Assembly (NCBI RefSeq): GCF_000332175.1
Contig: NZ_KB235914.1
Coordinates: 4,247,793 to 4,311,792, forward strand
Source: Pseudanabaena sp. PCC 6802
GTDB taxonomy: Bacteria; Cyanobacteriota; Cyanobacteriia; Pseudanabaenales; Pseudanabaenaceae
Direction of reading: 5' to 3'
DNA: 64,000 nt
Part shown: piece by piece, positions 46,400 through 55,800 of the stretch
How positions within the stretch are numbered: position 1 is the stretch's first letter
Layout of the letters: each line of letters opens with the position of its first letter
The notes under the pieces: generated by a model
Databases searched by the model: none
Told to the model about the DNA's origin: nothing
Seen by the model: only the letters and a program-made list of their open reading frames with translations
Translations under genes and position numbers: made by a program

Positions 46400-47260
46400 A
46401 TGGATAGTAAATTAGTTTCTGTAATTGTGCCGACCTATAATTCTGCCAATTACATAGAAGCATGCCTGAAGTCGATCGTAGAGCAAAGCTACGAGCACAT
46501 CGAACTAGTAGTTGTAGATAACAACTCTAAGGACAATACAAAGGAAATCGCCAGGAAATATACACCGCACGTATACAATCGAGGCCCCGAAAGGAGCGCT
46601 CAGAGAAACTTTGGCGTACGTCAGTCGAAAGGCGATTATCTGCTAATTATTGATAGCGATATGGAACTTACCAAAGATGTAGTAAAAGCTTGCGTGCAGT
46701 CTATCTCTATTGACGATCGCGTCAAAGCCCTGATTATCCCCGAAGAATCATTTGGCGAAGGATTCTGGACGCAATGCAAAAAACTGGAGCGATCGTTCTA
46801 CAGCGGTATTGACTGGCAGGAAGCAGCTAGATTTTTTACCCGCGAGATTTATGAAGAACTGGGTGGCTACGATGAGAATCAAACTGGCAGCGAAGACTAC
46901 GATCTGCCCAATCGCCTTGAATATCGCTATGGGAAAGGTAGCATTGCCAGAATCAAAGAGAAGATCTACCATAACGAGCAGAAACTGAGTTTGCGCAGGG
47001 TTTGTTGGAAGAAATTTTACTATGCCAACACCCTACGGTCGTACGTCGATCGGACTGCTAATAAAGCGAGGCTTTCTAAGCAAACTTCAGTACTCTTGAG
47101 ATACTGGGTATTTTTCTCTAAGCCAATCAAACTATTTCGCAATCCTATTATTGGCATGGGCATGTTGTTTATGAAAACCTGCGAATTCGCCTCAGGTGCA
47201 GCCGGTTTTCTGTTAGGCAGTCTTGCTCCCGCCAATCAAAACAATAGTAATGCCATATAG
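46400..47260 (+). CDS. Family 2 glycosyltransferase
   Basis: This 286-residue protein has VSVIVPTYNSANYIEACLKSIVEQSYEHIELVVVDNNSKDNTKEIA, LIIDSDMELTKDV (DXD site), and GGYDENQTGSEDYDLPNRLE. It has a hydrophobic C-terminal segment near residues 250-275. The stop codon lies in the first bases of a palindromic element. It sits between the two paralogous secreted proteins. Confidence 0.9.
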   Translation: MDSKLVSVIVPTYNSANYIEACLKSIVEQSYEHIELVVVDNNSKDNTKEIARKYTPHVYNRGPERSAQRNFGVRQSKGDYLLIIDSDMELTKDVVKACVQSISIDDRVKALIIPEESFGEGFWTQCKKLERSFYSGIDWQEAARFFTREIYEELGGYDENQTGSEDYDLPNRLEYRYGKGSIARIKEKIYHNEQKLSLRRVCWKKFYYANTLRSYVDRTANKARLSKQTSVLLRYWVFFSKPIKLFRNPIIGMGMLFMKTCEFASGAAGFLLGSLAPANQNNSNAI

Positions 47261-47368
47261 CACTTTTCAATTGAGAACGGGTTTTATTGATGGGGTGAAG
47301 GGGTTCCACCCCTTCTTGGGGGCAACGCCCCCAAACCCCCTTCTCGTTTTCATCTGAAAACCGCTGTA
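47256..47368. repeat. Palindromic element, copy 3 (provides a stop codon)
   Basis: Ends are TATAGCACTTTTCAATTGAG and CATCTGAAAACCGCTGTA, and the core is GGGGGCAACGCCCCC with GGGGTTCCACCCC. Its first five bases overlap the end of the GT2 gene, whose TAG (47258-47260) comes from the element. The insertion therefore probably changed the C-terminus of that protein. Confidence 0.85.
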
Positions 47369-47456
47369 ACAAGTTGCCAGTGAATGATGAGTAGTAAGTA
47401 GGTGGGCATTGCCTGCCCCACCTGTGCTGCCCGTGCATAAGTCTGAATAGAGATAA

Positions 47457-47554
47457 TACCAATTCTCTAAAGTAAAATTACAGATCGCTGGAGGGGCGAA
47501 CGGCCGTTCGCCCGTACGTAGATTGATATGTAGTTCGATTTTGAAGAATTGGTA
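47457..47554. repeat. Nested-palindrome element with TACCAATTCT ends
   Basis: The outer inverted repeat is TACCAATTCT (47457-47466) with AGAATTGGTA (47545-47554). The inner perfect 20-base palindrome GGGCGAACGGCCGTTCGCCC lies at 47494-47513. It is MITE-like, between the GT2 gene and paralogue B. A further GGTGGGCA/TGCCCCACC hairpin lies just upstream near 47401-47422. Confidence 0.6.
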
Positions 47555-47599
47555 TAAGCAGTCGGCTCAATATTAACAAGCTAATCTACCTTAGAATCC

Positions 47600-48946
47600 A
47601 TGTTTAATCCCGATCGCGCCTTACCTTCTAATATCATCAACTCATTATCTGAGATAGATCCGCTCACCCCTCCCAACTATCTCCACGATCGCAATATCTC
47701 AGGGTTAGATGGCAACACTATGCTAGCTAGCACCGTCGATCGTTTGGAGACAGCAGCAGAGGATATGTCACAGCTAAATATGACCGATCGCGGCTCTAAT
47801 GTCATACCAGATCGACAACTCCAATTGGATGCTTCCCAGCTTAAATATATTGACTCTCTAACTGGTTTGGTTAAAGATGAACCTACTTTCCAAAGTACTT
47901 CTAATAGCATTGTGGGAGGAGACGAGCTGTTGGAACCCAGTCGAGAATTAGCACAAACTGCTGCGGTCAATTCTGCTTCCTCTACGCCTTCAGCCTCAGA
48001 ATGGCAAGTAATTTCAGAGAATCCCAGTCTCATGCGCTACTACTCGCGCTCTGTTGATGTCGATCGCAATACTGGTGCTGTTGGTTTAAATAAGCAAGGT
48101 TACATTTCTGTTGGATTGCAGCGACATTCCAGTCAGCAACTAGCTTATGGTCTGTTAACTAAGGATATCACTCTACTTGATACCAGCATAAAAGTGTTAG
48201 AGTATGGTTTCGACCGCCAACAACAGGACGGCAGTTTCCAAACTACTCCTCTTAGCCTTTCTACTGGAGTCAGCGCTCAGGATACAGCTTTCTTCTTTTA
48301 TGATGTCGGTCACACCCTATTACTGGCAAAGAATTCTACATGGTTCCAAACTGCGCCGGAGACTGCCAACTTGCGATCGCGCTTGCAAAATCTGCTCGAT
48401 CCCATATCCCATTCTCTCTCTTGGCTAAACCAGCAAAGTTCAACTCTACAATCAAAAGATAAAAGCGGCACCAATCGTCTCTTCATCGATGCCAATGCAT
48501 ATTATCTCGTCGGTAAGGCACTGGGGCGCGACGATGCGATCGCGTTGGGGAAGAATTTTGCGCGTATGGCTTTGCAACAGCAGTCTAGTGAAGGCTTCTT
48601 TCTAGAAAGAGGTGGATACGATAGCAGCTATAACGCCGTTGCTCTCCGCCATGCCATCTTGTTTTACATGAACCTGGAACCCGAAGCGAAAACCTTACGG
48701 CAAGAACTATGGCAAGGGATTGAGAAAGGGATAAACTGGCAGTTGACTCGCATTGCCCCATCGGGAGAAGTTTTAACCGCAGGCAATACCAGGATATTGC
48801 CTAGTGGCGAGCAGTACGCTTTAACTGGAACCGTGAAAAAGGTCGATTACAAAGAAGTAATCTTAGCCCTGGATTACTATGCCAAGATTACAGGAAGTGC
48901 AGTTGCTCAGGATGCGGCTAACCGCGTTCGCAATTACCGCCCCTAG
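47600..48946 (+). CDS. Protein of unknown activity, paralogue B
   Basis: This 448-residue protein is homologous to 45164-46288 over its last about 320 residues (SVGLQRHSSQQLAYGLLTKDITLLDTSIKVLEYGF, GFFLERGGYDSSYNAVALRHAI). The N-terminus lacks a signal peptide and has about 115 residues of low-complexity Asp/Ser/Leu-rich sequence instead, so the export route may differ or be lost. It ends shortly after the toroid-like part. Two copies around one GT2 gene suggest a tandem duplication event, with copy B changed at its front. Confidence 0.78.
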   Translation: MFNPDRALPSNIINSLSEIDPLTPPNYLHDRNISGLDGNTMLASTVDRLETAAEDMSQLNMTDRGSNVIPDRQLQLDASQLKYIDSLTGLVKDEPTFQSTSNSIVGGDELLEPSRELAQTAAVNSASSTPSASEWQVISENPSLMRYYSRSVDVDRNTGAVGLNKQGYISVGLQRHSSQQLAYGLLTKDITLLDTSIKVLEYGFDRQQQDGSFQTTPLSLSTGVSAQDTAFFFYDVGHTLLLAKNSTWFQTAPETANLRSRLQNLLDPISHSLSWLNQQSSTLQSKDKSGTNRLFIDANAYYLVGKALGRDDAIALGKNFARMALQQQSSEGFFLERGGYDSSYNAVALRHAILFYMNLEPEAKTLRQELWQGIEKGINWQLTRIAPSGEVLTAGNTRILPSGEQYALTGTVKKVDYKEVILALDYYAKITGSAVAQDAANRVRNYRP

Positions 48947-49010
48947 CCCCCTAGAATTCTGTGCTTTTTACCCATAGCGCAGTTACCTGCTTTGAGGTAC
49001 GATCTTGGGC

Positions 49011-49784
49011 ATGACCTATTGCCTTGGAATTATTACTAGACACGGCCTGGTAATGGCTGCCGACTCCCGTACCAATGCGGGGGTGGATTACGTTTCTACC
49101 TACCAAAAATTATTTGACTTCAACCATGCCAACGAACGCACTATTCTGGTCTGTACCTCCGGTAACCTGTCCGTAACTCAGGGCGTTCTAACTTTACTGC
49201 GTAAAGATATCAAAACACAGGCGGATAACAGTTTATACACGCTACCCACCATGTACGAAGTGGCACAGTATGTGGGGCATAAGTTACGGCACATTCAGTC
49301 GCAAAACCAGGAATGGTTAGAAAAAGATGGGATCGACTATAAATGCAATTTTCTCTTGGGCGGGCAAATTAAAGGAGAAGAGCCAGAACTTTACCTGATT
49401 TACAGTCAGGGCAATTTCATCCAGGCAACTCCTGAGACTCCTTTCCTCCAAATTGGGGAGACGAAATACGGCAAACCGATCTTAGATAGAGCGCTTAATT
49501 TTGAAACCTCGCTGGAGGCCGCAGCTAAGTGTGCTTTCCTCTCAATCGATTCCACTATGAAATCAAATATTTCTGTGGGGCCACCCATCAATATCGTTGC
49601 CTACGAAACTGATGCATTCATAATTGAACGACGGCTAACCCTACGCTTGGGCGATCCCTATCTCTTCAAAACTAGAAGGCAATGGGAGACTTCTCTAAAG
49701 GATGCCTTTGTTCGCATGCCAAATATTGACTGGCAGCACGATTATGAGGTATCGGCAGAAGAACTATATACAGATCAAGTTTGA
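49011..49784 (+). CDS. Anbu-type proteasome-like peptidase
   Basis: This 257-residue protein of the 20S-proteasome/HslV superfamily starts MTYCLGIITRHGLVMAADSRTNAGVDYVSTYQKLF, the Anbu (COG3484) signature. Thr2 would be the nucleophile after removal of Met1. I chose ATG at 49011 over TTG at 49005 because the family starts MTYC. No transglutaminase or ATP-grasp genes, which often accompany Anbu, are nearby. Its substrate is unknown; it probably forms a ring in the cytoplasm. Confidence 0.9.
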   Translation: MTYCLGIITRHGLVMAADSRTNAGVDYVSTYQKLFDFNHANERTILVCTSGNLSVTQGVLTLLRKDIKTQADNSLYTLPTMYEVAQYVGHKLRHIQSQNQEWLEKDGIDYKCNFLLGGQIKGEEPELYLIYSQGNFIQATPETPFLQIGETKYGKPILDRALNFETSLEAAAKCAFLSIDSTMKSNISVGPPINIVAYETDAFIIERRLTLRLGDPYLFKTRRQWETSLKDAFVRMPNIDWQHDYEVSAEELYTDQV

Positions 49785-50183
49785 TCGCATTGAATGGCGA
49801 TCGCAGAATCACCTAAAACACTTCACAACAATTTACCGATTTGGGGACAGGTACAGCAAATCGCATTAAAGCGATCGCATGACAGGCGTAAATTTCATGT
49901 AGGCATTTAGTTAGGGGAAGGGGCGATCGCAGAGGTTTATGAAAAAATTTGCGCGTAGCGCTATTTGTTTTAGCTATAATATTAGTGGAATCGCATCGGG
50001 TCTCTAACATAGACTCAGTGGATACGCCTCCGACACCCCGTTGCGAGCACGAAGGGTGCAAAGGCAATACCAAACCAGGCTCAGGGAAGATGCGGCTAGG
50101 GAGATCCGGATTAGAAAGTGCGAGACCTGTACACCCTAGATTGGTTCTGGAGGTAGCCAGTGCACAATTTGGTTAATTGCTGA

Positions 50184-50213
50184 GCGAACCTGGTTGATAC
50201 CAACTGGGTTCGC
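50184..50213. terminator. Strong stem-loop, possible terminator
   Basis: GCGAACCTGGTTG pairs with CAACTGGGTTCGC over 13 positions with one mismatch and one wobble pair and a short ATAC loop. Bases CCTTTTAG follow directly. The T tract is short. It could end transcription from the Anbu gene or from small ORFs downstream. Confidence 0.4.
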
Positions 50214-50253
50214 CCTTTTAGATTTGCCCTTTTAGATTTGCCCTTTTAGATTT
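50212..50253. repeat. Tandem repeat, three copies of 14 bp
   Basis: GCCCTTTTAGATTT occurs three times without gaps (50212-50225, 50226-50239, 50240-50253). All copies are identical, so the array is young or unstable. It is too short for a CRISPR or a coding repeat. Confidence 0.8.
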
Positions 50254-50308
50254 GGTAGTGGCATCTTAAGCGGGATTATCAAATGAGAAGGAGACGGTAT
50301 GCAATAAA

Positions 50309-50452
50309 CGCGACCCACCAGAGCATCAAGCTCACGAAGATATCTACGTTGCGATTCGCGATGCCTTTGATAGCGCAGAGCGCAAGCTCAGGGATTATGC
50401 CGAGCGACAACGAGGCAAGATCGAGACTCATAGCAATGGGAGGAAAATATGA
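50309..50452 (+). pseudogene. Fragment of an HPF/S30EA (sigma-54 modulation) family gene
   Basis: An open frame of 47 codons (from CGC at 50309, stop TGA 50450-50452) reads RDPPEHQAHEDIYVAIRDAFDS and then ERKLRDYAERQRGKIETH, which matches the C-terminal part of long HPF-type ribosome-associated proteins. No start codon precedes it; an in-frame TAA is at 50267-50269. The stop overlaps the start of the PRC-barrel gene (ATGA). The N-terminal part of the gene has been lost. Confidence 0.65.
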
Positions 50453-51207
50453 TTAACGTCGTACGCTATAGCCAGATCGTTGGCCTGGTGACTGTAGACA
50501 GCTCTACATCGTCGCGTTTGGGTGCGGTAGAGGAAGTTTGGCTGGATGATTCCGGACGAATTGCTTATTTATCCGGGGTAACTGGATATCTGCCCTTGGA
50601 GCAAGTTGCCAGGATAGGAACGAGCGCTGTATCGACCTACGGGCATCTCGTGGTAAATGCACCGATGGAGCTATACCGCCTCCATCGACTAGCGGTTCGC
50701 TCGCCTGCTGGCGAGCCTCTAGGATGGGTAGAGGATTACCTTTTTGACTGGCACACCGGCGAGATCGTAGCTTATATCCTGGCTGGCGCGATCGCAGATG
50801 CTTTTGGGGAAAGGGCTGTCTTGCTACCCGGAGACGTGCAAGCAATTGCGGCGGAAACTGTAATTATTCGGGAAGATGCCAAGGCGCGTTTGAGCAGCGA
50901 AGCAGATGGCCTTAAAGGTTTCCTCAGCGAAAAATCCCACCAGGTTCGACATCTCGTGCAAGTAATTGGCGATCGCCTCCACGACCTTATTGCTCCGCAC
51001 GATCGCCCAGAAGCCGTGCGCGTTAAGATTAAGATGGTAAGCGATGAGTTGACCTCCTCTGGGGAACACGATCGCCACGTTCTGCAAGAAGCCACGGACT
51101 TCTTACACGAGCAGTGGCACCACTTGCAGCAGAGCATTAGTCGGGCAAGCAGTCGAGCTAAGGTAGCTCTAGATTCAGCCTGGCAGCACTTTACAGGCAA
51201 GGCATAA
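50449..51207 (+). CDS. PRC-barrel domain protein
   Basis: This 252-residue protein has two PRC-barrel-like parts: VVRYSQIVGLVTVDSSTSSRLGAVEEVWLD and LAVRSPAGEPLGWVEDYLFDWHTGEIVAYIL. A helical tail follows. The family includes membrane-attached or photosynthesis-linked small adaptors (as in the H subunit of the reaction centre), as well as RNA-processing proteins; which applies is unknown. It may be expressed together with the HPF remnant and the phosphoribosyltransferase downstream. Confidence 0.85.
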   Translation: MINVVRYSQIVGLVTVDSSTSSRLGAVEEVWLDDSGRIAYLSGVTGYLPLEQVARIGTSAVSTYGHLVVNAPMELYRLHRLAVRSPAGEPLGWVEDYLFDWHTGEIVAYILAGAIADAFGERAVLLPGDVQAIAAETVIIREDAKARLSSEADGLKGFLSEKSHQVRHLVQVIGDRLHDLIAPHDRPEAVRVKIKMVSDELTSSGEHDRHVLQEATDFLHEQWHHLQQSISRASSRAKVALDSAWQHFTGKA

Positions 51208-51225
51208 TTGGGTAGAGAGCGTTTA

Positions 51226-51330
51226 TATAGCGATCGCAAATGATTCGTGAAAAAGGGGGTGTGGGGGCTGCGCCCTCAAGCAGGGGTTCTACCGCTGTAC
51301 CCCGTTCGTAAATGATTTACGATCGCTATA
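51226..51330. repeat. Palindromic element, copy 4 (subfamily with GCGATCGC ends)
   Basis: Ends TATAGCGATCGCAAATGATT and AATGATTTACGATCGCTATA; the core is GGGGGCTGCGCCCTC with a longer G-rich arm. The terminal sequence contains a HIP1 site. It sits directly beside copy 5. Confidence 0.8.
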
Positions 51331-51332
51331 GA

Positions 51333-51437
51333 TATAGCCATAGACAGATCTGTTAGGACAGGGGGGTGTGGGGGCTGCGCCCCCCCGCAGGGGTTCCACC
51401 CCTGCACCCCGTCCTGAGCCTGTTGGCTATAGCTATA
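51333..51437. repeat. Palindromic element, copy 5 (subfamily B)
   Basis: The left end is TATAGCCATAGACAGATCTG and the right end is TTGGCTATAGCTATA. The core GGGGGCTGCGCCCCCC is a perfect palindrome apart from one base. Copy 8 at 62969 is the same type in the opposite orientation. Confidence 0.8.
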
Positions 51438-51470
51438 GATCGACAACCTTTGGGAACGGAGGAAAGAACT

Positions 51471-52133
51471 ATGATGTCACGATTCCAAAATCGCACTGAA
51501 GCGGGTAAACTGTTGGCCGATCGGCTCAAAGAGTATACCAATCGCCCAGGTGGTTTAGTCCTGGGACTTCCCCGTGGTGGTGTTCCAGTGGCGTTTGAAG
51601 TCGCACAGGCGCTCGATCTGCCATTGGATATTTGCTTGGTACGCAAGCTTGGCGTACCGGGACATAAGGAGCTGGCAATGGGCGCGATCGCATCAGGAGG
51701 CGTGAGAGTTCTGAACTACGACGTGGTGAGTTGGTTGGGTATCTCCGGCAAGACGATTGATGGGGTAGCCGCTAAGGAATTGCGCGAATTACAGAGGCGC
51801 GATCGTGCTTATCGCGGCGATCGACCTTCCCCTGATGTTCGCGATCGCACCGTCATTCTAGTTGACGACGGTCTCGCTACGGGTTCGACCATGCGGGCTG
51901 CCATTACCGTCCTGAAATCGCAGCAGCCCCAGCAAATTATTGTTGCCGTTCCCGTCGCCCCCCTAGAAACCTGTAACGAACTGCAAGCTGAAGTAGATAA
52001 ACTGGTTTGTTTGATAACGCCGGAACCATTTTATGCGATCGGTCTTTGGTATGAGGACTTCGCGCAAACTACCGATGATGAAGTACGAAAACTGCTAGCA
52101 AAGCGATTGGCTAGCAGCATCCCAATTTCGTAG
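51471..52133 (+). CDS. Phosphoribosyltransferase-domain protein
   Basis: This 220-residue protein starts at ATG 51471, where GGAGG is well placed; a longer upstream frame would run through the repeat. It has the PRPP loop [17 protein letters not shown] and [18 protein letters not shown]. Related proteins are often found next to stress-response genes in bacteria. The exact substrate base is unknown. Confidence 0.9.
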   Translation: MMSRFQNRTEAGKLLADRLKEYTNRPGGLVLGLPRGGVPVAFEVAQALDLPLDICLVRKLGVPGHKELAMGAIASGGVRVLNYDVVSWLGISGKTIDGVAAKELRELQRRDRAYRGDRPSPDVRDRTVILVDDGLATGSTMRAAITVLKSQQPQQIIVAVPVAPLETCNELQAEVDKLVCLITPEPFYAIGLWYEDFAQTTDDEVRKLLAKRLASSIPIS

Positions 52134-52323
52134 GGGGTGGTGTCCCCGTGCTGCCCACATCTCTATTGATAATGACGAGAGCCGTTATACCAAACGACAC
52201 GCAACAAATTGACATCCTTGCATTGTGCAATAATATACATCAGTCCATCGATCCTGTAACAGATGGAACATATCGCTTTAGCGCGATCGCATATCGCACA
52301 ACAGGAGTAATAATATCAAGTAA

Positions 52324-52842
52324 ATGATAGTTTTAAAATATAGACTTACTCAAAAGGATTACGTCGATGCACATTACTTAAACAGTATGCATAGTAAGCC
52401 TCTAAAATCAATGGTAGGAATCTCTTTAGCTATTGCTGTTATTGTGGGGTATGGATATTCAATTATCGCTTCAATTATCGCTTCAGGGATGGGGTTAGAT
52501 ATTTGGCTCTCAATATTGTTCTTGGGGGTAACACTATGGGTCGTTATAGACACTTTTTTTCTGATCCCCCTGCGAGCTCGTCGAGATTTCTCACGTCGCA
52601 AGCATCCTCAAGATGAAGACGAAGCAACCTTATATCCTGAAATAATTGAGCTTGTATCGAGATATGGGACAAGTAGAATTCCTATTTCTGATTTTGATAA
52701 ATACAGAATTGGCGAAACTATGGTTTTGCTTTATTTACCCAACAGAGTATTTCTTATTTTCCCTCGTCGATCTTTTCCCTCGGAAGAAGATTTTCAAACC
52801 TTTCTCTCATATCTTAGAAGTAACCTTGGCAAACCGAAGTAG
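52324..52842 (+). CDS. YcxB-like membrane protein
   Basis: This 172-residue protein has two TM segments (about residues 30-50 and 60-80) and a soluble C-terminal beta-rich part (YPEIIELVSRYGTSRIPISDFDKYRIGETMVLLYL, VFLIFPRRSF) that fits the YcxB-like domain. The start follows ATATCAAGTAAATG, without a strong ribosome site. Its function is unknown. Its AT-rich composition differs slightly from its neighbours. Confidence 0.78.
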   Translation: MIVLKYRLTQKDYVDAHYLNSMHSKPLKSMVGISLAIAVIVGYGYSIIASIIASGMGLDIWLSILFLGVTLWVVIDTFFLIPLRARRDFSRRKHPQDEDEATLYPEIIELVSRYGTSRIPISDFDKYRIGETMVLLYLPNRVFLIFPRRSFPSEEDFQTFLSYLRSNLGKPK

Positions 52843-52860
52843 CTGAGAGAATGATAGCAA

Positions 52861-55800
52861 CTAATCCCAAGTAGATAGCTCGCCGATCAGACCTCGCCAC
52901 AGAGCTAACATGCGATCGCGCCGCGCCTCAAAATTCGCCACGATCAGAATCAATGCGATGCCAGCACAAATCAAAATTGCCCAAATCAAAAACGAATACT
53001 GGGCGATCAGCGACAGTACCTGCATCAGCACCACCGCTATAAAGGTAATCGTGCCCACAAATAGATATGCCCGCACGCGCAGAGCTAAGCCGGATATCAC
53101 AAATACAATAGCGATCGCCGCCGCCACCAAAGACATGGGCAGATCCGATGGAGAATGGAGCAATGCCGTCAGGCCGATGGAGCCAGCAGCAAACAGGCGG
53201 AAGGTATGGCGCGTTTCTCTGGCTTCAGCAGATCGCAAGCTCGGCTCCACCTGGATGAGGTACAAAGCAGACATCCCCAATGCCAAAACATACCAGAGCG
53301 AATGCGTAAGATCTTGGGAATGATAAAAACGGAATAGCGCCCAATTGCTCAGGATAACGCTGATGTAGGTCAAGCGAATGGCGTTATAGAGACGCGCGAT
53401 CGCGGCATAGAAAGTCGCCACAACTAATAAACTAGGGACGGTAGCTGTATCAGCAGTGAGAATCACCATGACTAATGGCAAACACCCCGCCGATCGCCGC
53501 CAGGGTCGAGGCGACCAACCCCATTCCCACCAGGGCAAGACGAATAATCCATAGGCAATTATGCAAGCTAATATCGACCCGTAGGGTCTGAGAATCGCCG
53601 CAACTATTTTCGATTCCGGGAAGGCAAAATAGATGAGAAAAACCAATGCCCCCATCGCAGTAATTACGCTGGCATATACCCAAGCTTCTTTCCTTGCGGT
53701 TGGGATTGAAATCCCATCGGCGATCGGTTCGGATAAGTTACCAGGGAGTGAAGCGCGATTGCGTCCTTGCCAAGCGGCATAGATTGCTAAAACTACCAAT
53801 ACCATACAACCCAGCCAGCCGCCTGTTTGGCTGGGACTGAATACCGCTGCTGTCAGCAATAGCGCTGCACCTGCAAACCAGTGTAGATGAGCGATTCTGG
53901 CAATCTCATGGATAGAGAGTTTGAGATAGAAGTTGAGCCAGCGAGCGCAGGTTCTGTAGGTAACCGCGATCGCCGCACTCAAACTTCCCATTAAGATTAA
54001 ACCATCGCCCCAACTACCACCACTAGCACGGAATAATTGATAGATCAGAAGTTGATATAAAGAGAAAGTTATGCCTGCAACTGACAGATAAATTAAGCTC
54101 CTGAAACCAGAATTAGATTCTGCTTCTCTTCGTCCAATACCGATAAAAATCAGAACTGCGGCGAGCGAATATAAACCTGACACAGCGCTGAATGTCGATA
54201 GACTAAATATCCAACCCAGAAAACCACACGCTAATGGCATCGCCTGCCAACTCACAGGATAACTGCGCATTCCTCTACGTACGTACAACCAGTCCCCTCC
54301 TAACTGCATGGCTAGACCGACAGCGAGGTTGGCAATTCCTGCATGTTCGTTGGTACCATTGGCAGCAATTACGCCGCGCAAAATCAATAACTCCGCGCTC
54401 CAAGCCACAATCCAGGTTACCCAAGGTGCTGGGGCTTGCCAGATGCGATATATCGTCGCACCTGCGATCGCTGCCGTGCTAAAGAGAGTTTGCGTAAAGG
54501 CGCGATCGATCCAATCCGCTGCGATCGCGGGAGCCATCCCCCAAACTGGGAAAATCGCCAAAGTTTGGCAGGTCAAAATTATCAGGGAAATGGGAATTGC
54601 CCACAAATCGAATGCTCGAACGTACATTTGATTGAGGGGTAGATCTAAATTGCTGGGGGCGCGTTTCTGGCGATTTCGCAACCAATGACCGAGCAGAAAT
54701 AGAATTAGAACGCTAGCAGCGGCTCCATTCGTGTAGAACGCAAGTTGAGATTCTAAGGGATCGTTCTGTTTGAGCAACCAGAGTAACGTTCCCATAAAGC
54801 CCAAACCTAATCCCACTGTGAACCAAGCAGTACTAAGATGCTCGCTTTGCCTGATATTAAACAGCATCAATATTGTGGCTGCACCTAAACTGAGGAGAAG
54901 GGAATCCGGGGCATCCCACATGAGAACCTGCGCGAGTATCAGTGCCGTAATACTGCAATCAGTAGCTAATTGAGCTTGCCGAAGATAGCGGCGGCTACCT
55001 AAAAAGGTAAGGGCAGCAGGTATGACGAGCCAGAGGACGCGCAAATTACTGGAGGTCGCACTCAAGCCATCACCCAACCTGAGATAAAGCCATTGATAGG
55101 TTAATCCCAGGATTGCGATGTAACTCAAGCCAGCTAAGCACAATCCTATATTCCAACTACTATCAGACCAAATTCCACTCCGTTGCGAGCCTGATGCTAT
55201 GCCAACTAACTGGGCATTTATTTGGGCGCTACGCCTGCCTTGATAAAATACATTTCCCCACTCCACCAGCACGATCGACAGAATAATTCCGATCCAGGCA
55301 GCGGCATCTAGTTTGGGCAAGAAATAATCAATTGCCGAAGCGATCGCTCCCAACCCAGTAATATGCGCGAGATAGATTAATCCAGTCCCAGATACAGCTT
55401 GCTCGATATTTTTCTCTCTTCTCTCTAGAACTAAAAGCGTGCTAGCTGATAGGAGCAAGTCGAGCGTGCGAGTCAGCGGACTGAAGAGGCTGACATAGGT
55501 TAACAAACCTCCAAATAATAAAGCAAGTACTTCTCCATGTCGGGCTAGATCGTTATGGCGACGCGATCGCAGTCGGTTGGCGAACCATAAGGTCAACCAA
55601 ACATATGGAATAAAAACTACACCTAACATGGGCGTTCCGGTTGAAGTGTTAGTAAGTCTCGCTGCCCATTCCACCAGGCTGTCCTTTACACCTGGCGGGA
55701 TGAATGGGACGCACAGAGCGATTGTCTGCAATCCCAGCAGAAAGATGGCTGTTAATTGGGTTTTGGTGGGGGTATGTTGCGATCGCTCCGTTAAGAGTCG

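Larger units (their letters stand above)
49785..50308. other. Intergenic region with hairpin and tandem repeat
   Basis: There is no credible gene. Two repeats at 50184-50253 are listed separately. A 75-codon frame from TTG at 49949 has no ribosome site and no recognisable family. The rest holds normal cyanobacterial sequence with HIP1-type sites. Confidence 0.4.

Noticed and set aside
49949-50176. 75-codon frame with a hydrophobic start.
   Set aside because: It depends on a TTG start without a ribosome site, and the second half looks like non-coding sequence.
50212-50253. Possible CRISPR or other spaced repeat array.
   Set aside because: The three 14-bp units have no spacers and no cas genes are near.
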